Assembly (NCBI RefSeq): GCF_017745215.1
Contig: NZ_JAGHZV010000016.1
Coordinates: 19,991-83,990, forward strand
Origin: Sphingomonas sp.
Lineage (GTDB): Bacteria; Pseudomonadota; Alphaproteobacteria; Sphingomonadales; Sphingomonadaceae
DNA: 64,000 nt
Direction: 5' to 3'
Under the pieces are notes generated by a model, which was given only the letters and a program-made list of their open reading frames with translations, was not told where the DNA came from and did not search any database. Positions 26,661 through 37,069 of this stretch are shown here, piece after piece (position 1 is the stretch's first letter; every line of letters starts with the position of its first letter). The position numbers were made by a program, and so were the translations under genes.

Positions 26661-26894
26661 TCAGCGCTGCTCCTCGCGGACGCGCTCGGCGTCGCGGTCG
26701 ACCTGCGGCTCGGGCGCGGCCTTGCCTTCGATCCGCGCGGCAGGCTTGGCCTCGTCGTCCTCGGACATGCCCTTCTTGAAGTTCTTGATGCCCTTGGCGA
26801 CGTCGCCCATCATGTTCGAGAAACGCCCGCCGCCCAGCACCAGGATCGCGATGCCGGCGAACAGAAGCCAGTGCATCAGGCTGAAACCACCCAT
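26661..26894 (-). CDS. tatA: Sec-independent protein translocase TatA
   Basis: MGGFSLMHWLLFAGIAILVLGGGRFSNMMGDVAKGIKNFKKGM. Confidence 0.92.
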   Translation of the reverse strand: MGGFSLMHWLLFAGIAILVLGGGRFSNMMGDVAKGIKNFKKGMSEDDEAKPAARIEGKAAPEPQVDRDAERVREEQR

Positions 26895-26921
26895 TTCAAA
26901 TCTCCTCGATTCCGGGTGTAT

Positions 26922-27524
26922 CTAGTCATCTTCCTCGACAGTTTCCACCTCGGTCGACTCGCTTTCGTCGATCATGAGGTGCTCCATTGCGAGATCGACC
27001 GGATCGAGCAGGCCCGCGGCGCGCAGGTCCTCGATCCCCGGCAGGTCGCGGCGGCTCTCCAGCCCGAAGTGCGTGAGGAAGCCCGCGGTGGTGGCGTACG
27101 TCAGCGGACGGCCCGGCACTTCGCGGCGTCCGGCGGGGCGCACCCAGCCCGCCTCCATCAGCACGTCGATCGTGCCCTTGGAGATCTGCACGCCGCGAAT
27201 CGCTTCGATCTCGGCGCGGGTGACGGGCTCGTGATAGGCGATGATCGCCAGCGTCTCGATGCCCGCCCGGCTGAGCTTGCGGCGCTCCTCGCGGTCGCGG
27301 CGGAGCAGGTGGGCCAGGTCCGCGGCGGTCTGGAAATGCCAGCGGTTGCCGCGGCAGACCAGCTCGATGCCGCGCCCCGCATAGAGCCCCTGCAGCACTT
27401 CGAGCGCCCCCGCCACATCGGCCTCGGCGCCGACGTGCGCGCGAATCTCCTCGACGCTCACCGGCGATTCGGAAGCGAAGATTACGGCCTCCACCGCGCG
27501 TGACAGGTCGTCGGGCGCGATCAT
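26922..27524 (-). CDS. scpB: Segregation and condensation protein B
   Basis: LSRAVEAVIFASESPVSVEE...ETLAIIAYHEPVTRAEIEAIRGVQISKGTIDVLMEAGWVRPAGRREVPGRPLTY. Confidence 0.92.
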   Translation of the reverse strand: MIAPDDLSRAVEAVIFASESPVSVEEIRAHVGAEADVAGALEVLQGLYAGRGIELVCRGNRWHFQTAADLAHLLRRDREERRKLSRAGIETLAIIAYHEPVTRAEIEAIRGVQISKGTIDVLMEAGWVRPAGRREVPGRPLTYATTAGFLTHFGLESRRDLPGIEDLRAAGLLDPVDLAMEHLMIDESESTEVETVEEDD

Positions 27525-28255
27525 GCGCTCGCCTTGAGGTAGAGCGGCGCGAACGCCGACTTCTGGCGCAGCTCGAGCCGCCCCTGGCGCGCGAGCTCGA
27601 GCGCGGCGACGAACGACGAAGCGAGCGCCGACTTGCGATAGCTGCCGCTCGCGCCTTCGGGGAGGAAGGTCTCGATCGTGCTCCACTCGATCCGCGCGCC
27701 GATCAGCTGCGAGACGCGCTCGATCGCTTCCTCCAGCGTCATCACGTCGCGCTGCGCGACCACGTGCATCACCGGCCGGGTGCGCGCGCTGATCCGGCCA
27801 TAGGCAGCGATCAGGTCGTAGATCTCGGCCTCCCAGCGCGCCTTGCGGAGCAGCTTGAGCCCCTCGGGCGCGCCACGCGAGAAGACGTCGCGCCCCATCC
27901 GGTCGCGCGCGACCAGCCGGGCGCCCGCCTCGCGCATCGCGTTCAACCGTTCGAGGCGCAACTGGAGCCGCAGCGCCAATTCCTCCGGGCTCGGCGTCTC
28001 CTCGGGGTTGCGCGGCAACAGCAGCGCCGATTTGAGGTAAGCCAGCCACGCCGCCATCACGAGATAGTCCGCCGCCAGCTCGAGCTTGAGCGCGCGCGCC
28101 TCGTTCACGAAGGCGAGATACTGTTCGACGAGCTGGAGGATCGAAATCTGGCGCAGGTCGACCTTCTGGTTGCGCGCGAGCGCGAGCAGCACGTCGAGCG
28201 GGCCTTCCCAGCCGTCGATGTCCAGCTTCAGCGTCCCCTCGGTGTCGGCGTCCAT
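27521..28255 (-). CDS. scpA: Segregation and condensation protein A
   Basis: LDIDGWEGPLDVLLALARNQKVDLRQISILQLVEQYLAFV. Confidence 0.92.
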   Translation of the reverse strand: MDADTEGTLKLDIDGWEGPLDVLLALARNQKVDLRQISILQLVEQYLAFVNEARALKLELAADYLVMAAWLAYLKSALLLPRNPEETPSPEELALRLQLRLERLNAMREAGARLVARDRMGRDVFSRGAPEGLKLLRKARWEAEIYDLIAAYGRISARTRPVMHVVAQRDVMTLEEAIERVSQLIGARIEWSTIETFLPEGASGSYRKSALASSFVAALELARQGRLELRQKSAFAPLYLKASA

Positions 28256-28320
28256 CCCGGGGTTTAAGCAGGGCGGCACGCGCTTGTCACGGGCCAGCAA
28301 GGTAAGCTCCCTCCCCCTAA

Positions 28321-28402
28321 CGTCATCCCGGCGAAAGCCGGGACCCAAGGCAGCAAACCGCGTCGCCCGTGGCTCTGGGTCCCGGCTTTCGCCGGGATGA
28401 CC
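28321..28402 (-). repeat. 82-bp palindromic repeat, copy 6 (core inverted)
   Basis: Same inverted arms. Confidence 0.95.
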
Positions 28403-28544
28403 GCCAGGAGGCCGGTCGCGCCATTTCGGCGACGATCGCGCATGACCCGCGCCCGGCCACCGCTTATCGTGACGTTCGCGGAAAGATACCGCGGGTCGCG
28501 CTCAACGAACGCTGGAACGGCAGCACAGCCTCTCTGGGGAGGGA

Positions 28545-30290
28545 ATGGCGATGCGCAGGCTTTTGGGTTTGACGATCGGCTCGCTCGCGCTGGCGGCGAG
28601 CGCGGCGCTCTGGGCACCTTCGGCAAAGGCGCAGGTGGCGTGCCTGCCGGGATCGGACGTCTTCTGCCTCGACCAGGGCAGCAAATGGACCAACGCCACC
28701 CGCAAGGCCTTCTACAGCACCGATCAGGGCTCGCAGCTGATGCCCTACGCCTGGCTCAAGGCGCTGAAGACGCCCGACGGCCAGCCCTTCCTCTTCGACA
28801 AGCTCGCGCGCTTCGGCTATCTGCCCGATCCGTTCCGCGCCGACCTGCCGATCGGCTTCACCACCAGCGCGAACACCTCGAAGGTCTGGGTCGGGATGAC
28901 CTGCGCGGCCTGCCATACGCGGCAGATCGCGCGCGGCGGCTTCCAGTTCCGCGTCGACGGCGGCCCGGCGATCTCTGACTTCCGCGCGTTGCTCTCCGAC
29001 CTGCTCGACGCAGTGAACGTGGTGCGCACCGACGACACGGCCTTCGCTGCCTTCGCCAAGTCGGTGCTCGGCGCCTGGGCGTCGAACTCGGCCAAGGCCA
29101 AGCTCAAGGAGGACGTCGAGCTCTGGTATCTCCGCGAGAACACCATGCGCGAGCGCGCCTATCCCACCGCGGACATCTGGGGCCTGGGCCGGCTCGACGC
29201 CGTGGCGATGATCTTCAATCGGCTGACCGGCCTCGATCTCGGGCCGCCGCCGAGCTACCTCATCCCCGACAACATCAAGCCCGCCGATGCGCCGGTCCGC
29301 TATCCGTTCCTGTGGAACGCGGCGATCCAGGACAAGACGCAGTGGCCCGGCTTCGCGGGCAACGGCACCGCGCTCCTCGGCCTCGCGCGCAACACCGGCG
29401 AAGTCTATGGCGTGTTCGCCACCTTCCATCCGGCCGAAGACTTCTTCAAGATCGGCAACATCAACTACAACGCCAACAATTCGGCGAACTGGCCCGGGCT
29501 GCGCGCGGTGGAAGAGCTGATCAAGAAGATCGGCGCGCCGAAGTGGCCCGCGCAATTCCCGATCATCACCGCGCTGATCCCGCGCGGCGAGGAAGTCTAC
29601 AAGGCCAATTGCGCCTCGTGCCACAACCTTGCGCCGCCCAAGGCCGGCGAGCCGGGCTTCCCCAACGTGCCGACCTGGGCAACCCCGGTTCAGGACGTCG
29701 GCACCGACAGCCGCGAGTACGATATCCTCAAGCGCGAGGCCGATCCCGGCGTGCTCGCCAAGACGAGCTCGCGGCTGTTCCCCAAGCTCCAGGTCACCAA
29801 CCCCTCGCCGGCGTTCGACCTGCTCAAATATTCGGTGATCGGCTCGATCCTCCAGTCCTGGTCCTTTGCGCCGGCGCTGGTGACCGACTTCCGCGACTCG
29901 CACTGGACCTTCAAGACCGTGGGAATCGACAAGGCGAAGGACCTGCTGGAGGACGCGATCACGCTGCAGGACACCGGCAACCAGATCAAATATGAATCGC
30001 GGGTGATGTTCGGCATCTGGGCGGCGGCGCCCTATCTCCACAACGGCTCGGTACCGACGCTGTGGGACCTGCTCCAGCCCGCCGACCAGCGGCCGGCGAC
30101 CTTCAAGGTGGGGCCGGAGTTCGATCCGCTGAAGATCGGCGTCGCGGCCGACCAGCCGGGCAGCTATACGCGCACGACGACGGGCTGCGAGGACCGCAAC
30201 TCGGGCAACAGCCGCTGCGGCCACGAGTTCGGCACCAACTTGCCCATTGACGACAAGCGCGCGCTGATCGAATTCATGAAGACGCAATAG
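28545..30290 (+). CDS. Diheme c-type cytochrome, RoxA/MauG-like (di-heme cytochrome c peroxidase family)
   Basis: Signal peptide; GMTCAACHTRQ and NCASCHNLAPP heme sites; MauG-type WGLGRLDA motif. Confidence 0.75.
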   Translation: MAMRRLLGLTIGSLALAASAALWAPSAKAQVACLPGSDVFCLDQGSKWTNATRKAFYSTDQGSQLMPYAWLKALKTPDGQPFLFDKLARFGYLPDPFRADLPIGFTTSANTSKVWVGMTCAACHTRQIARGGFQFRVDGGPAISDFRALLSDLLDAVNVVRTDDTAFAAFAKSVLGAWASNSAKAKLKEDVELWYLRENTMRERAYPTADIWGLGRLDAVAMIFNRLTGLDLGPPPSYLIPDNIKPADAPVRYPFLWNAAIQDKTQWPGFAGNGTALLGLARNTGEVYGVFATFHPAEDFFKIGNINYNANNSANWPGLRAVEELIKKIGAPKWPAQFPIITALIPRGEEVYKANCASCHNLAPPKAGEPGFPNVPTWATPVQDVGTDSREYDILKREADPGVLAKTSSRLFPKLQVTNPSPAFDLLKYSVIGSILQSWSFAPALVTDFRDSHWTFKTVGIDKAKDLLEDAITLQDTGNQIKYESRVMFGIWAAAPYLHNGSVPTLWDLLQPADQRPATFKVGPEFDPLKIGVAADQPGSYTRTTTGCEDRNSGNSRCGHEFGTNLPIDDKRALIEFMKTQ

Positions 30291-30314
30291 GGGGGATCGC
30301 CCTCCCCCCTTTTC
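30290..30314 (+). terminator. Intrinsic terminator of the cytochrome gene
   Basis: GGGGGG-ATCGCCCT-CCCCCC-TTTT. Confidence 0.7.
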
Positions 30315-30318
30315 TCAC

Positions 30319-30346
30319 CGTCATCCCGGGGCAAGCCGGGATGACG
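30319..30346. repeat. 28-bp solo hairpin version of the palindromic repeat
   Basis: CGTCATCCCGGGGCAAGCCGGGATGACG. Confidence 0.85.
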
Positions 30347-30370
30347 GTTTTTTGTTTCAGGCGACGGGCT

Positions 30371-31378
30371 TCAGGCCAGCGCGAGCAGCGCGTCGCGCTT
30401 GGCGACGAGTTCTTCGAAGCCGCCGGGCTGCGGACCGGCGGTGATCGTCGCCATCGCGCGGTCGAGCCGGGCGAGCATCGCTGGCGAGGCGTCGCCGATG
30501 CGGCCGGCGATCTCGACCATCTCGTCCATCCGCGCCCAGCAATCGAGCACGACGTCGCAGCCCGCGGCGAGCGCCGCCGCTGCCTTCTCGCCCGCGGTGC
30601 CCGAGAGCGCCTTCATGTCGATGTCGTCGGTCATCAGCAGTCCGTCGAAGCCGATCCGGCCGCGGATGATCTCGTTCACCACCGTGGGGCTCAGCGTTGC
30701 CGGGCGCTCGGCGTCCCACGCCTCGAAGACGACGTGGCAAGTCATCCCCATCGGCGCATCGCTGAGGCTGGCGAAGGGCGCGATGTCAGTCTCGAGCTCC
30801 TCGGCCGATGCGCTCACGCGAGGCAGTTCGAGGTGGCTGTCGACCAGCGCGCGGCCGTGGCCCGGCATGTGCTTGACGATCCCCACCACGCCGGCGCGGC
30901 GCAGCCCCTCGATCACGGCCTGGCCGAGCGCGGCGACGCGCATCGGCTCGCTGCCGAGCGAACGGTCGCCGATGACGTTGCTCGTCTCGGGGCGGCGGAC
31001 GTCGAGCAGCGGCAGCGCGTCGACGTTGACGCCCACCTCGGCGAGCATCAGCCCAAGCGCATGCGCATTGGCGCGCGCCGCCTCGACCGCAGAGACTGGG
31101 GCGACCTCGTAGAGCGCGTCGAACACCGCGGGCGCGGGGAACGCCGGCCATTCGGGCGGTTGCATCCGTGCGACGCGGCCGCCTTCCTGGTCGATCAGGA
31201 TCGGCACGTCGTCGCGGCCGGAGAGGGTGCGCAGGCTGTCGGTGAGCGCGCGCATCTGGGCGCGGTCGGCGCAGTTGCGCTTGAACAGGATATAGCCGAG
31301 CGGGTCGGTTTCCTTGAAGAAATCGCGCTCCCCGGCGGTGAGCTCGAGGCCGGCGAGGCCGAAGATGACGGGCTTCAT
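30371..31378 (-). CDS. nagZ: Beta-N-acetylhexosaminidase
   Basis: DDVPILIDQEGGRVARMQPPEWPAFP..., GIVKHMPGHGRALVDSHLELP. Confidence 0.92.
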   Translation of the reverse strand: MKPVIFGLAGLELTAGERDFFKETDPLGYILFKRNCADRAQMRALTDSLRTLSGRDDVPILIDQEGGRVARMQPPEWPAFPAPAVFDALYEVAPVSAVEAARANAHALGLMLAEVGVNVDALPLLDVRRPETSNVIGDRSLGSEPMRVAALGQAVIEGLRRAGVVGIVKHMPGHGRALVDSHLELPRVSASAEELETDIAPFASLSDAPMGMTCHVVFEAWDAERPATLSPTVVNEIIRGRIGFDGLLMTDDIDMKALSGTAGEKAAAALAAGCDVVLDCWARMDEMVEIAGRIGDASPAMLARLDRAMATITAGPQPGGFEELVAKRDALLALA

Positions 31379-31407
31379 GGAAGCGCCTTAGCCAATCCCA
31401 TTTAAGT

Positions 31408-31489
31408 CGTCATCCCGGCGAAAGCCGGGACCCAGGGCCACGAGCGACGTCCTCTGTTGCCCTGGGTCCCGGCTTTCGCCGGGATGACG
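31408..31489 (+). repeat. 82-bp palindromic repeat, copy 7
   Basis: Same inverted arms. Confidence 0.95.
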
Positions 31490-31514
31490 ATTTAGAGAGG
31501 TCGGGCCGCAGCCC

Positions 31515-32213
31515 TCAATTCGCCACGTAGCAGCGCTCGCCCGCGGCGCTCAGCTTCGCGCAAATGTCCTTCGCCTGGCCGTTGCTGCCGGCGTTGACCC
31601 GCAGCCGATACACCGGCTTGCCGTTCGCGGTGCCGCGCTCGATCGACTTGCCCAGCCCCGCGATCTGGCTGAACCGGCCCGAAAGCCGCTGCCAAGCCGC
31701 ATCCGCGCCCTGCTGGTCGGGGAAGGCGCCGAGCTGGATCAGCGCCCCCGAACCGGCGCTCGCAGGCGCCTTGGCCTCCAGCGTGCCCGCGCTCTCCGGC
31801 ACCGCGACGCTCGCGGTGGCCGTGCCGGTCACCGGCGTGGCCGTGGCCTGGGGCGCGGTCTTGCCCTGCACGGGCGCCTCGGGCCCCTCGGCCATCGCGA
31901 CATTGCCGTCGGCGGCCGCATCATTGCCCGTCGCGACGTCGCCAACGCCGTCGAACTTCTGGCCTGCGTCGTTGTCGGGGATCTTATAGTCGCCCGCCGG
32001 TGCTGCGATCAGCTCGCCGTTGCCGCTCAGCCCCTGCTGCTTCTGGTACCACCAGAAGCCGAACACGCCTGCGGCGACCACCGCCAGCACCAGCACCACC
32101 AGCAGCAGGATCCGCCCCACCGACGGACCCTCGCGATAATCCTCCTCGACGGTCTCCAGCCAGGGCAGCCGGTCGTCGTCGCCGAACCCCGCTCCGCCGC
32201 GATTGCTGCTCAT
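31515..32213 (-). CDS. SPOR domain-containing membrane protein
   Basis: N-terminal TM; C-terminal GALIQLGAFPDQQGADAAWQRLSGRF...GKPVYRLRVNAGSNGQAKDICAKL. Confidence 0.85.
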   Translation of the reverse strand: MSSNRGGAGFGDDDRLPWLETVEEDYREGPSVGRILLLVVLVLAVVAAGVFGFWWYQKQQGLSGNGELIAAPAGDYKIPDNDAGQKFDGVGDVATGNDAAADGNVAMAEGPEAPVQGKTAPQATATPVTGTATASVAVPESAGTLEAKAPASAGSGALIQLGAFPDQQGADAAWQRLSGRFSQIAGLGKSIERGTANGKPVYRLRVNAGSNGQAKDICAKLSAAGERCYVAN

Positions 32214-32216
32214 CCG

Positions 32217-33941
32217 TCACATCTCCTCGACGGCATCGACCCCCATGATGCCGAGACCGTTACGAACTATCTGCCCGATCGCTCGCGCCAAATAAAGCCG
32301 AGCGCAGGTTAACTGGGGCTGATCGGCGATCAGGAAACGGCGGGACGGATCGTCCTTGCCGAGATTCCACGCGGAATGGAACTCGGCCGCCAAGTCGTAG
32401 AGATAGAAGGCGATCCGATGCGGCTCGCGCGCCGCGGCGGCGCCTTCGACGACGCGCGGGAATTGCGCGGCGAGCTTCATCAGCGAAAGCTCCTGTGTAT
32501 CAAGCAGAGACAGGTCCGCCGAAGCACAGTCGATCCCGGCTTCGGCAGTCCGCCGCCCGAGCGAAGCAACGCGCGCATGGCAATATTGGACATAGAAGAC
32601 CGGATTGTCCTTCGATGCCTCGACGACCTTGGCGAAATCGAAGTCCATCTGCGCATCGGCCTTGCGCGTGAGCATGGTAAAGCGGACGACGTCTTTGCCG
32701 ACTTCGTTCACCACGTCGGCGAGCGTGACGAAATTGCCGGCCCGCTTCGACATCTTCACCGGCTCGCCCGCGCGAAGCAGCCGCACCATCTGGACGAGCT
32801 TGACGTCGAACCGCGTCCTGCCCCCGGTCAGCGCCTGCACCGCCGCGACGATCCGCTTGACCGTGCCGGCGTGGTCGGCGCCCCAGATGTCGATCAGCGC
32901 ATCGGCATTCTGCGCCTTCTGGAAATGATAGGCGAGGTCGGCGCCGAAATAAGTCCAGGCGCCGTTCGACTTCTTGATCGGCCGGTCCTGGTCGTCACCG
33001 AACTGCGTCGAGCGGAACAGCGGCAGCTCGACCGGCTCCCAATCCTCGGGCGTCTCGCCCTTGGGCGCCTCGAGCATCCCGTCATAGACGAAGCCATGCT
33101 CGCGCAGCCACGCCTCCGCCGCCTCGGGCTTGCCCGCGGCCTGGAGTTCGGCTTCCGACGAAAAGAGATCGTGGTGGATGCCGAGCAGCGCGAGATCGGC
33201 CTTGATCAGCGCCATCATCGACGCGACCGCGGCCTGGCGGAACAGCACCAGCCATTCGCTCTCGGGCCGGCCGACGTACTTGTCGCCGAACTCCCGCGCG
33301 AGCGCCTGGCCCACCGGCTTCAGATAGTCGCCCGGATAGAGGCCCTCGGGAACCTCGCCGATGGCCTCGCCCAGCGCCTCGCGGTAGCGCAGGTGCGCCG
33401 AGCGCGCGAGCACGTCGACCTGGCCGCCGGCATCGTTGACATAATATTCGCGGATCACCCTGGCGCCCGTGAACTCGAGCAGGCTGGCGAGCGCATCGCC
33501 CACCACCGCGCCGCGGCAATGGCCCATGTGCATCGGCCCCGTCGGGTTCGCCGAGACATATTCGACATTGACCGTCGTCCCCGCACCCGCGGTCGAGCGG
33601 CCATAGCCATCGCCCGCCTCGAGGATCGCAGTGAGCTCGCCGCGCCAGCTGTCGTCGGCGAGGGTCATGTTGATGAACCCCGGCCCGGCGACCGACACCG
33701 CGGCGACTTCGTCGAGCTTCGCGAGCTCGGCGGCGATCGCCTCGGCGAGGGCGCGCGGGTTGGTGCCCGCGGGCTTGGCGAGCACCATCGCGGCGTTGGT
33801 GGCGAGGTCGCCATGGCTCGCGTCGCGCGGCGGCTCGACCGTGACCGCGCGTCGCTCCAGCCCCGCCGGAAGCGTTCCGGTGGCGACAAGGGCGTCGAGC
33901 GCGGCATCGAGATGCGCGGCAAAGCGGGCGTAGAGAGTCAC
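32217..33941 (-). CDS. argS: Arginyl-tRNA synthetase
   Basis: [34 protein letters not shown]; class I signature; DALRG-type C-terminal domain. Confidence 0.95.
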   Translation of the reverse strand: MTLYARFAAHLDAALDALVATGTLPAGLERRAVTVEPPRDASHGDLATNAAMVLAKPAGTNPRALAEAIAAELAKLDEVAAVSVAGPGFINMTLADDSWRGELTAILEAGDGYGRSTAGAGTTVNVEYVSANPTGPMHMGHCRGAVVGDALASLLEFTGARVIREYYVNDAGGQVDVLARSAHLRYREALGEAIGEVPEGLYPGDYLKPVGQALAREFGDKYVGRPESEWLVLFRQAAVASMMALIKADLALLGIHHDLFSSEAELQAAGKPEAAEAWLREHGFVYDGMLEAPKGETPEDWEPVELPLFRSTQFGDDQDRPIKKSNGAWTYFGADLAYHFQKAQNADALIDIWGADHAGTVKRIVAAVQALTGGRTRFDVKLVQMVRLLRAGEPVKMSKRAGNFVTLADVVNEVGKDVVRFTMLTRKADAQMDFDFAKVVEASKDNPVFYVQYCHARVASLGRRTAEAGIDCASADLSLLDTQELSLMKLAAQFPRVVEGAAAAREPHRIAFYLYDLAAEFHSAWNLGKDDPSRRFLIADQPQLTCARLYLARAIGQIVRNGLGIMGVDAVEEM

Positions 33942-34051
33942 TGCGGGTCCATCGCTGGGGGTTGGAAAGGCGCCGATCTAGCGATGGGGGGGCGGTTCGT
34001 CCACCTGCGGTGGGTGCGAGAGGATGAAGCGCTTGCCACAATCGACTCAAT

Positions 34052-34133
34052 CGTCATCCCGGCGAAAGCCGGGACCCAGGGCCAAGCAGGACATCGCTCG
34101 CGGCCCTGGGTCCCGGCTTTCGCCGGGATGACG
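34052..34133 (-). repeat. 82-bp palindromic repeat, copy 8 (core inverted)
   Basis: Same inverted arms. Confidence 0.95.
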
Positions 34134-34150
34134 TTCGTAGCTTAGCGACG

Positions 34151-35320
34151 TCAAGCCCGCGCCAGCCCGTCGATCCAGGCCGTCCCCGGTACCTCCGGGA
34201 ACAGCGCCCTCGCCACCCGAGGCCCCTCGATCCCGTAATGCCCGCCGACCGCACTCGCGATCACGCTGTCGAGCCCGGTGGTGGGCTTCAAATCACGGCC
34301 CTCGAACAGCGCCGCATCGCCCAGCCCCGGCCAGTCGGCGACCACGCGGCCGCCGTTCACCGCGCCGCCCATCAGCATCGCCAGCGAGCCGGTGCCATGG
34401 TCGGTCCCGCCCGTCCCATTGACCTTCACGGTCCGCCCGAACTCGGTCGCGACCACCACCATCGTATCGGCCCAGAGCGGCCCCAGCCCCTCCTTCAGCG
34501 CGCCGATCATCCCGTCGAGCCCGCGCAGCTGCGCGCCGAGCCGCCCGCGCTGCTGGGCGTGCGTGTCCCAGCCGCCGGTCTCGATCATCGCCACGCGCGC
34601 GCCATTCTCCGCCGCGAGCAGCTTGGCGGCGAGCGCGCCGGTCGCTGCGGCGTTCTGCCCGTTGCCCGCGGCCATGTCGCTGGTGAGCATCCGCGTCGCG
34701 GTCGCCTCGGCCCAGGCCGCGTGGAGCTGCGGGTCGCCCGCATACATCTGCGTCACCCGTCCCAGCAGGTCGTCCGAAGCATCGGGCAGCGCAGAGGGCG
34801 CATAGCTCGCGACGTCGACCGGCCCGCGCAGCGCGAGCGGGATCGTCGCCGCCACCGCGATCGCCTTGGTGTCGGCTGGCGGGAGCAGCGTGAGCATGCG
34901 GTTCAGCCAGCCGTCCTTGACTGAATAGGCCGCGTTCCCACCCGTCTCGAGCACATTCTGCCCGTCGAAATGCGAGCGGTCGCGATAGGGCGAGGCCACC
35001 GCATGGACGAACAGCGCCTCGCGCGCAGCATAGAGCTTCGCGACGTTCGCCATCCCCGGATGCAGCGCGAACATCGAATCGAGCCTGGGCGCAGTGGCGA
35101 AATCGGCCGCCAGGTCGCCGCGCTGGCTCACGAACGCCGGGTCGCCCACCGGCGCGAGCGTGCCGAGCCCGTCGGCGGCGCCGCGCTGGATGATGAAGAC
35201 GAAGCGCCGATGAGTCGCGGCGCGCGCCACCGTCATCGTCGCGCCGAGGCTGGAGGACAGCGCCAGCGTCGCGCCGGTGGCGACGAGCAGCTTGCGCCGG
35301 GTGAAGATCGGGTGAGCCAT
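34151..35320 (-). CDS. DUF1501 domain-containing protein (Tat-type signal)
   Basis: FTRRKLLVATGATLALSSSLGA; RFVFIIQRGAADGL; GGWDTHAQQRGRLGAQLRGLD. Confidence 0.85.
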   Translation of the reverse strand: MAHPIFTRRKLLVATGATLALSSSLGATMTVARAATHRRFVFIIQRGAADGLGTLAPVGDPAFVSQRGDLAADFATAPRLDSMFALHPGMANVAKLYAAREALFVHAVASPYRDRSHFDGQNVLETGGNAAYSVKDGWLNRMLTLLPPADTKAIAVAATIPLALRGPVDVASYAPSALPDASDDLLGRVTQMYAGDPQLHAAWAEATATRMLTSDMAAGNGQNAAATGALAAKLLAAENGARVAMIETGGWDTHAQQRGRLGAQLRGLDGMIGALKEGLGPLWADTMVVVATEFGRTVKVNGTGGTDHGTGSLAMLMGGAVNGGRVVADWPGLGDAALFEGRDLKPTTGLDSVIASAVGGHYGIEGPRVARALFPEVPGTAWIDGLARA

Positions 35321-35323
35321 GGC

Positions 35324-36835
35324 CTATCTCCGCATGAATTCGGGGGCGACGAGCATCAGCGCGAGGCCCTGGCCTGGGCTTTCGGCGCGCGCGATCGACT
35401 GGGCGGTCGACTCGCTAAGCGATCCGGGGAAGAGTTCGGCAGCGCGCTGGCGGGCGTCGATGAGGTTGTTGGTCCGCGCCGAGAAGCGCTCGGCCGCCTC
35501 GACCCGGCGCATGATCGCATCGGGCCCTGCCCAGCTCGCCGCGACGTCGTCATAGCCCGCCGGCGAGCCCGGCTGCCACACCGGCTGGCCGAGCTGGCGC
35601 ATCAGTCCGGTGACCGCGAGCGGCTGGAGCTGGCGCGTTCCAAGCGCGCGGAAAGCCGAGACGCTCCACTCCCACGGCGTCTTGAACTTGACCGGCTCGC
35701 TCGTCCAGCACTCGCGGGAATCGACCAGCACGTGATAGATGGTCGGCAGATCGCCGCCCGACTTGAGGAACGCCCGCTCCAGCCGCTCGATCAGCGGCGC
35801 AGGCGGATCGTCGGCTGCGAAGTGGCGCGCGAGCTTGGTGGCGACGTGCCGCGCCGTCGCGGGATGCGTCGCGAGATGGTCGAGCACCGCCTGAGCCTGG
35901 CCCTCGCCCGCCTCGTCCCACTGGCGGCCGAGAATCGTGCGCGCACCCGGCTCGTGCAGCCGCTCGGCGAAGACGAAGCTGCCCGGCGTGCCGTCGGTGC
36001 CCGCGAAGCGCGCACCGGCGCCCCTGCCCAGCCCCGCGACGGTCCAGCCGGTCATCGCGCGGGCGAATTCGGTCACGTCGGCCTGGGTATAGCCGGTGCG
36101 CACGCCCAGCGTGTGGAGCTCAAGGATCTCGCGCGCGAGATTCTCGTTGAGCCCGAGCTTCTGCGCACCGGCTCGCCGCGCGGCGAACCGGCCGGCCATG
36201 CTGTTCGGCCCCACCGATTGCGCCTGGTCGAGGTAGAGCAGCATCGCCGGGTGCCGCTCGACCGCGTTCAGCATGTCGCCGAAGCGGCCGAGCACATGCG
36301 GGCGGATCGCTTCCATCTCGACCATGCCCGAGAGGCCGACGACGGTGAGCTTGTCGGCCGAAACCGCGAAATGGTTCGCCCAGAAATGCACCAGCCGCTC
36401 GACGAAGGGCGCGGGCGTGTCGAGCGCGATGGTCGCGCGCGCGGCGACGGCGCCGGCATAATATTGCCGGCCCTGGCGCTGCGCGAACTGCCGCGCTTCG
36501 GCGACCGGATCGCGCGTCGCGGGGTCCTTCTTCGCGGCCATCGCCCTGCCCGGCGCGTCGCCCATCGCCGGGTCGCCACCCTGCATCGCGGGCGGCGCAT
36601 AGCCCGGCGGCTGCGGCGCATCGGCCCGGTCGCGGCGGAGCGCGCGGAGCTGCTGGAGATAGTCGCCCAGTTCGGCGGCGATACGGCTCGACGGCGCAAG
36701 CCCCGCGACCGGCTGCGGCTTCGGATCGTAGCGCGCGAACTGGCCCTTCAGCCAGGCGCGAGGCTCGCCGATCGGTCCCTCCCCCGCGCGGGCGCCGAGC
36801 CCGAAGCGATTGAGCGCGATACTGGTGTCGGACAT
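35324..36835 (-). CDS. DUF1800 domain-containing protein
   Basis: IALNRFGLGARAGEGP...RLVHFWANHFAVSADK...NENLAREILELHTLGV. Confidence 0.9.
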   Translation of the reverse strand: MSDTSIALNRFGLGARAGEGPIGEPRAWLKGQFARYDPKPQPVAGLAPSSRIAAELGDYLQQLRALRRDRADAPQPPGYAPPAMQGGDPAMGDAPGRAMAAKKDPATRDPVAEARQFAQRQGRQYYAGAVAARATIALDTPAPFVERLVHFWANHFAVSADKLTVVGLSGMVEMEAIRPHVLGRFGDMLNAVERHPAMLLYLDQAQSVGPNSMAGRFAARRAGAQKLGLNENLAREILELHTLGVRTGYTQADVTEFARAMTGWTVAGLGRGAGARFAGTDGTPGSFVFAERLHEPGARTILGRQWDEAGEGQAQAVLDHLATHPATARHVATKLARHFAADDPPAPLIERLERAFLKSGGDLPTIYHVLVDSRECWTSEPVKFKTPWEWSVSAFRALGTRQLQPLAVTGLMRQLGQPVWQPGSPAGYDDVAASWAGPDAIMRRVEAAERFSARTNNLIDARQRAAELFPGSLSESTAQSIARAESPGQGLALMLVAPEFMRR

Positions 36836-37069
36836 GGCGGCATCCCCTGGCGCTTCTACGACCGTGGACCTGCGAATAACGCGCGGCTGTCGCAGAAGTT
36901 TGTCACGATCCCGCTCCGCCCCGCCGCCGAAACGCCCTATCGTTGCAGAAATTGCAATCCACGCCGCAATCTTTGCGGTTGAGACAATTGCTGCGTCGCA
37001 ACATTTTCATACCCAAGAACAATAAGAAGGATGCTGATCTGGCTCTTTTGATCATCAAGGAGAAAGATC

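Noticed and set aside
32376-34145. 589-aa plus-strand ORF opposite argS
   Set aside because: Composition typical of an antisense frame; ArgS signature is unambiguous on the minus strand
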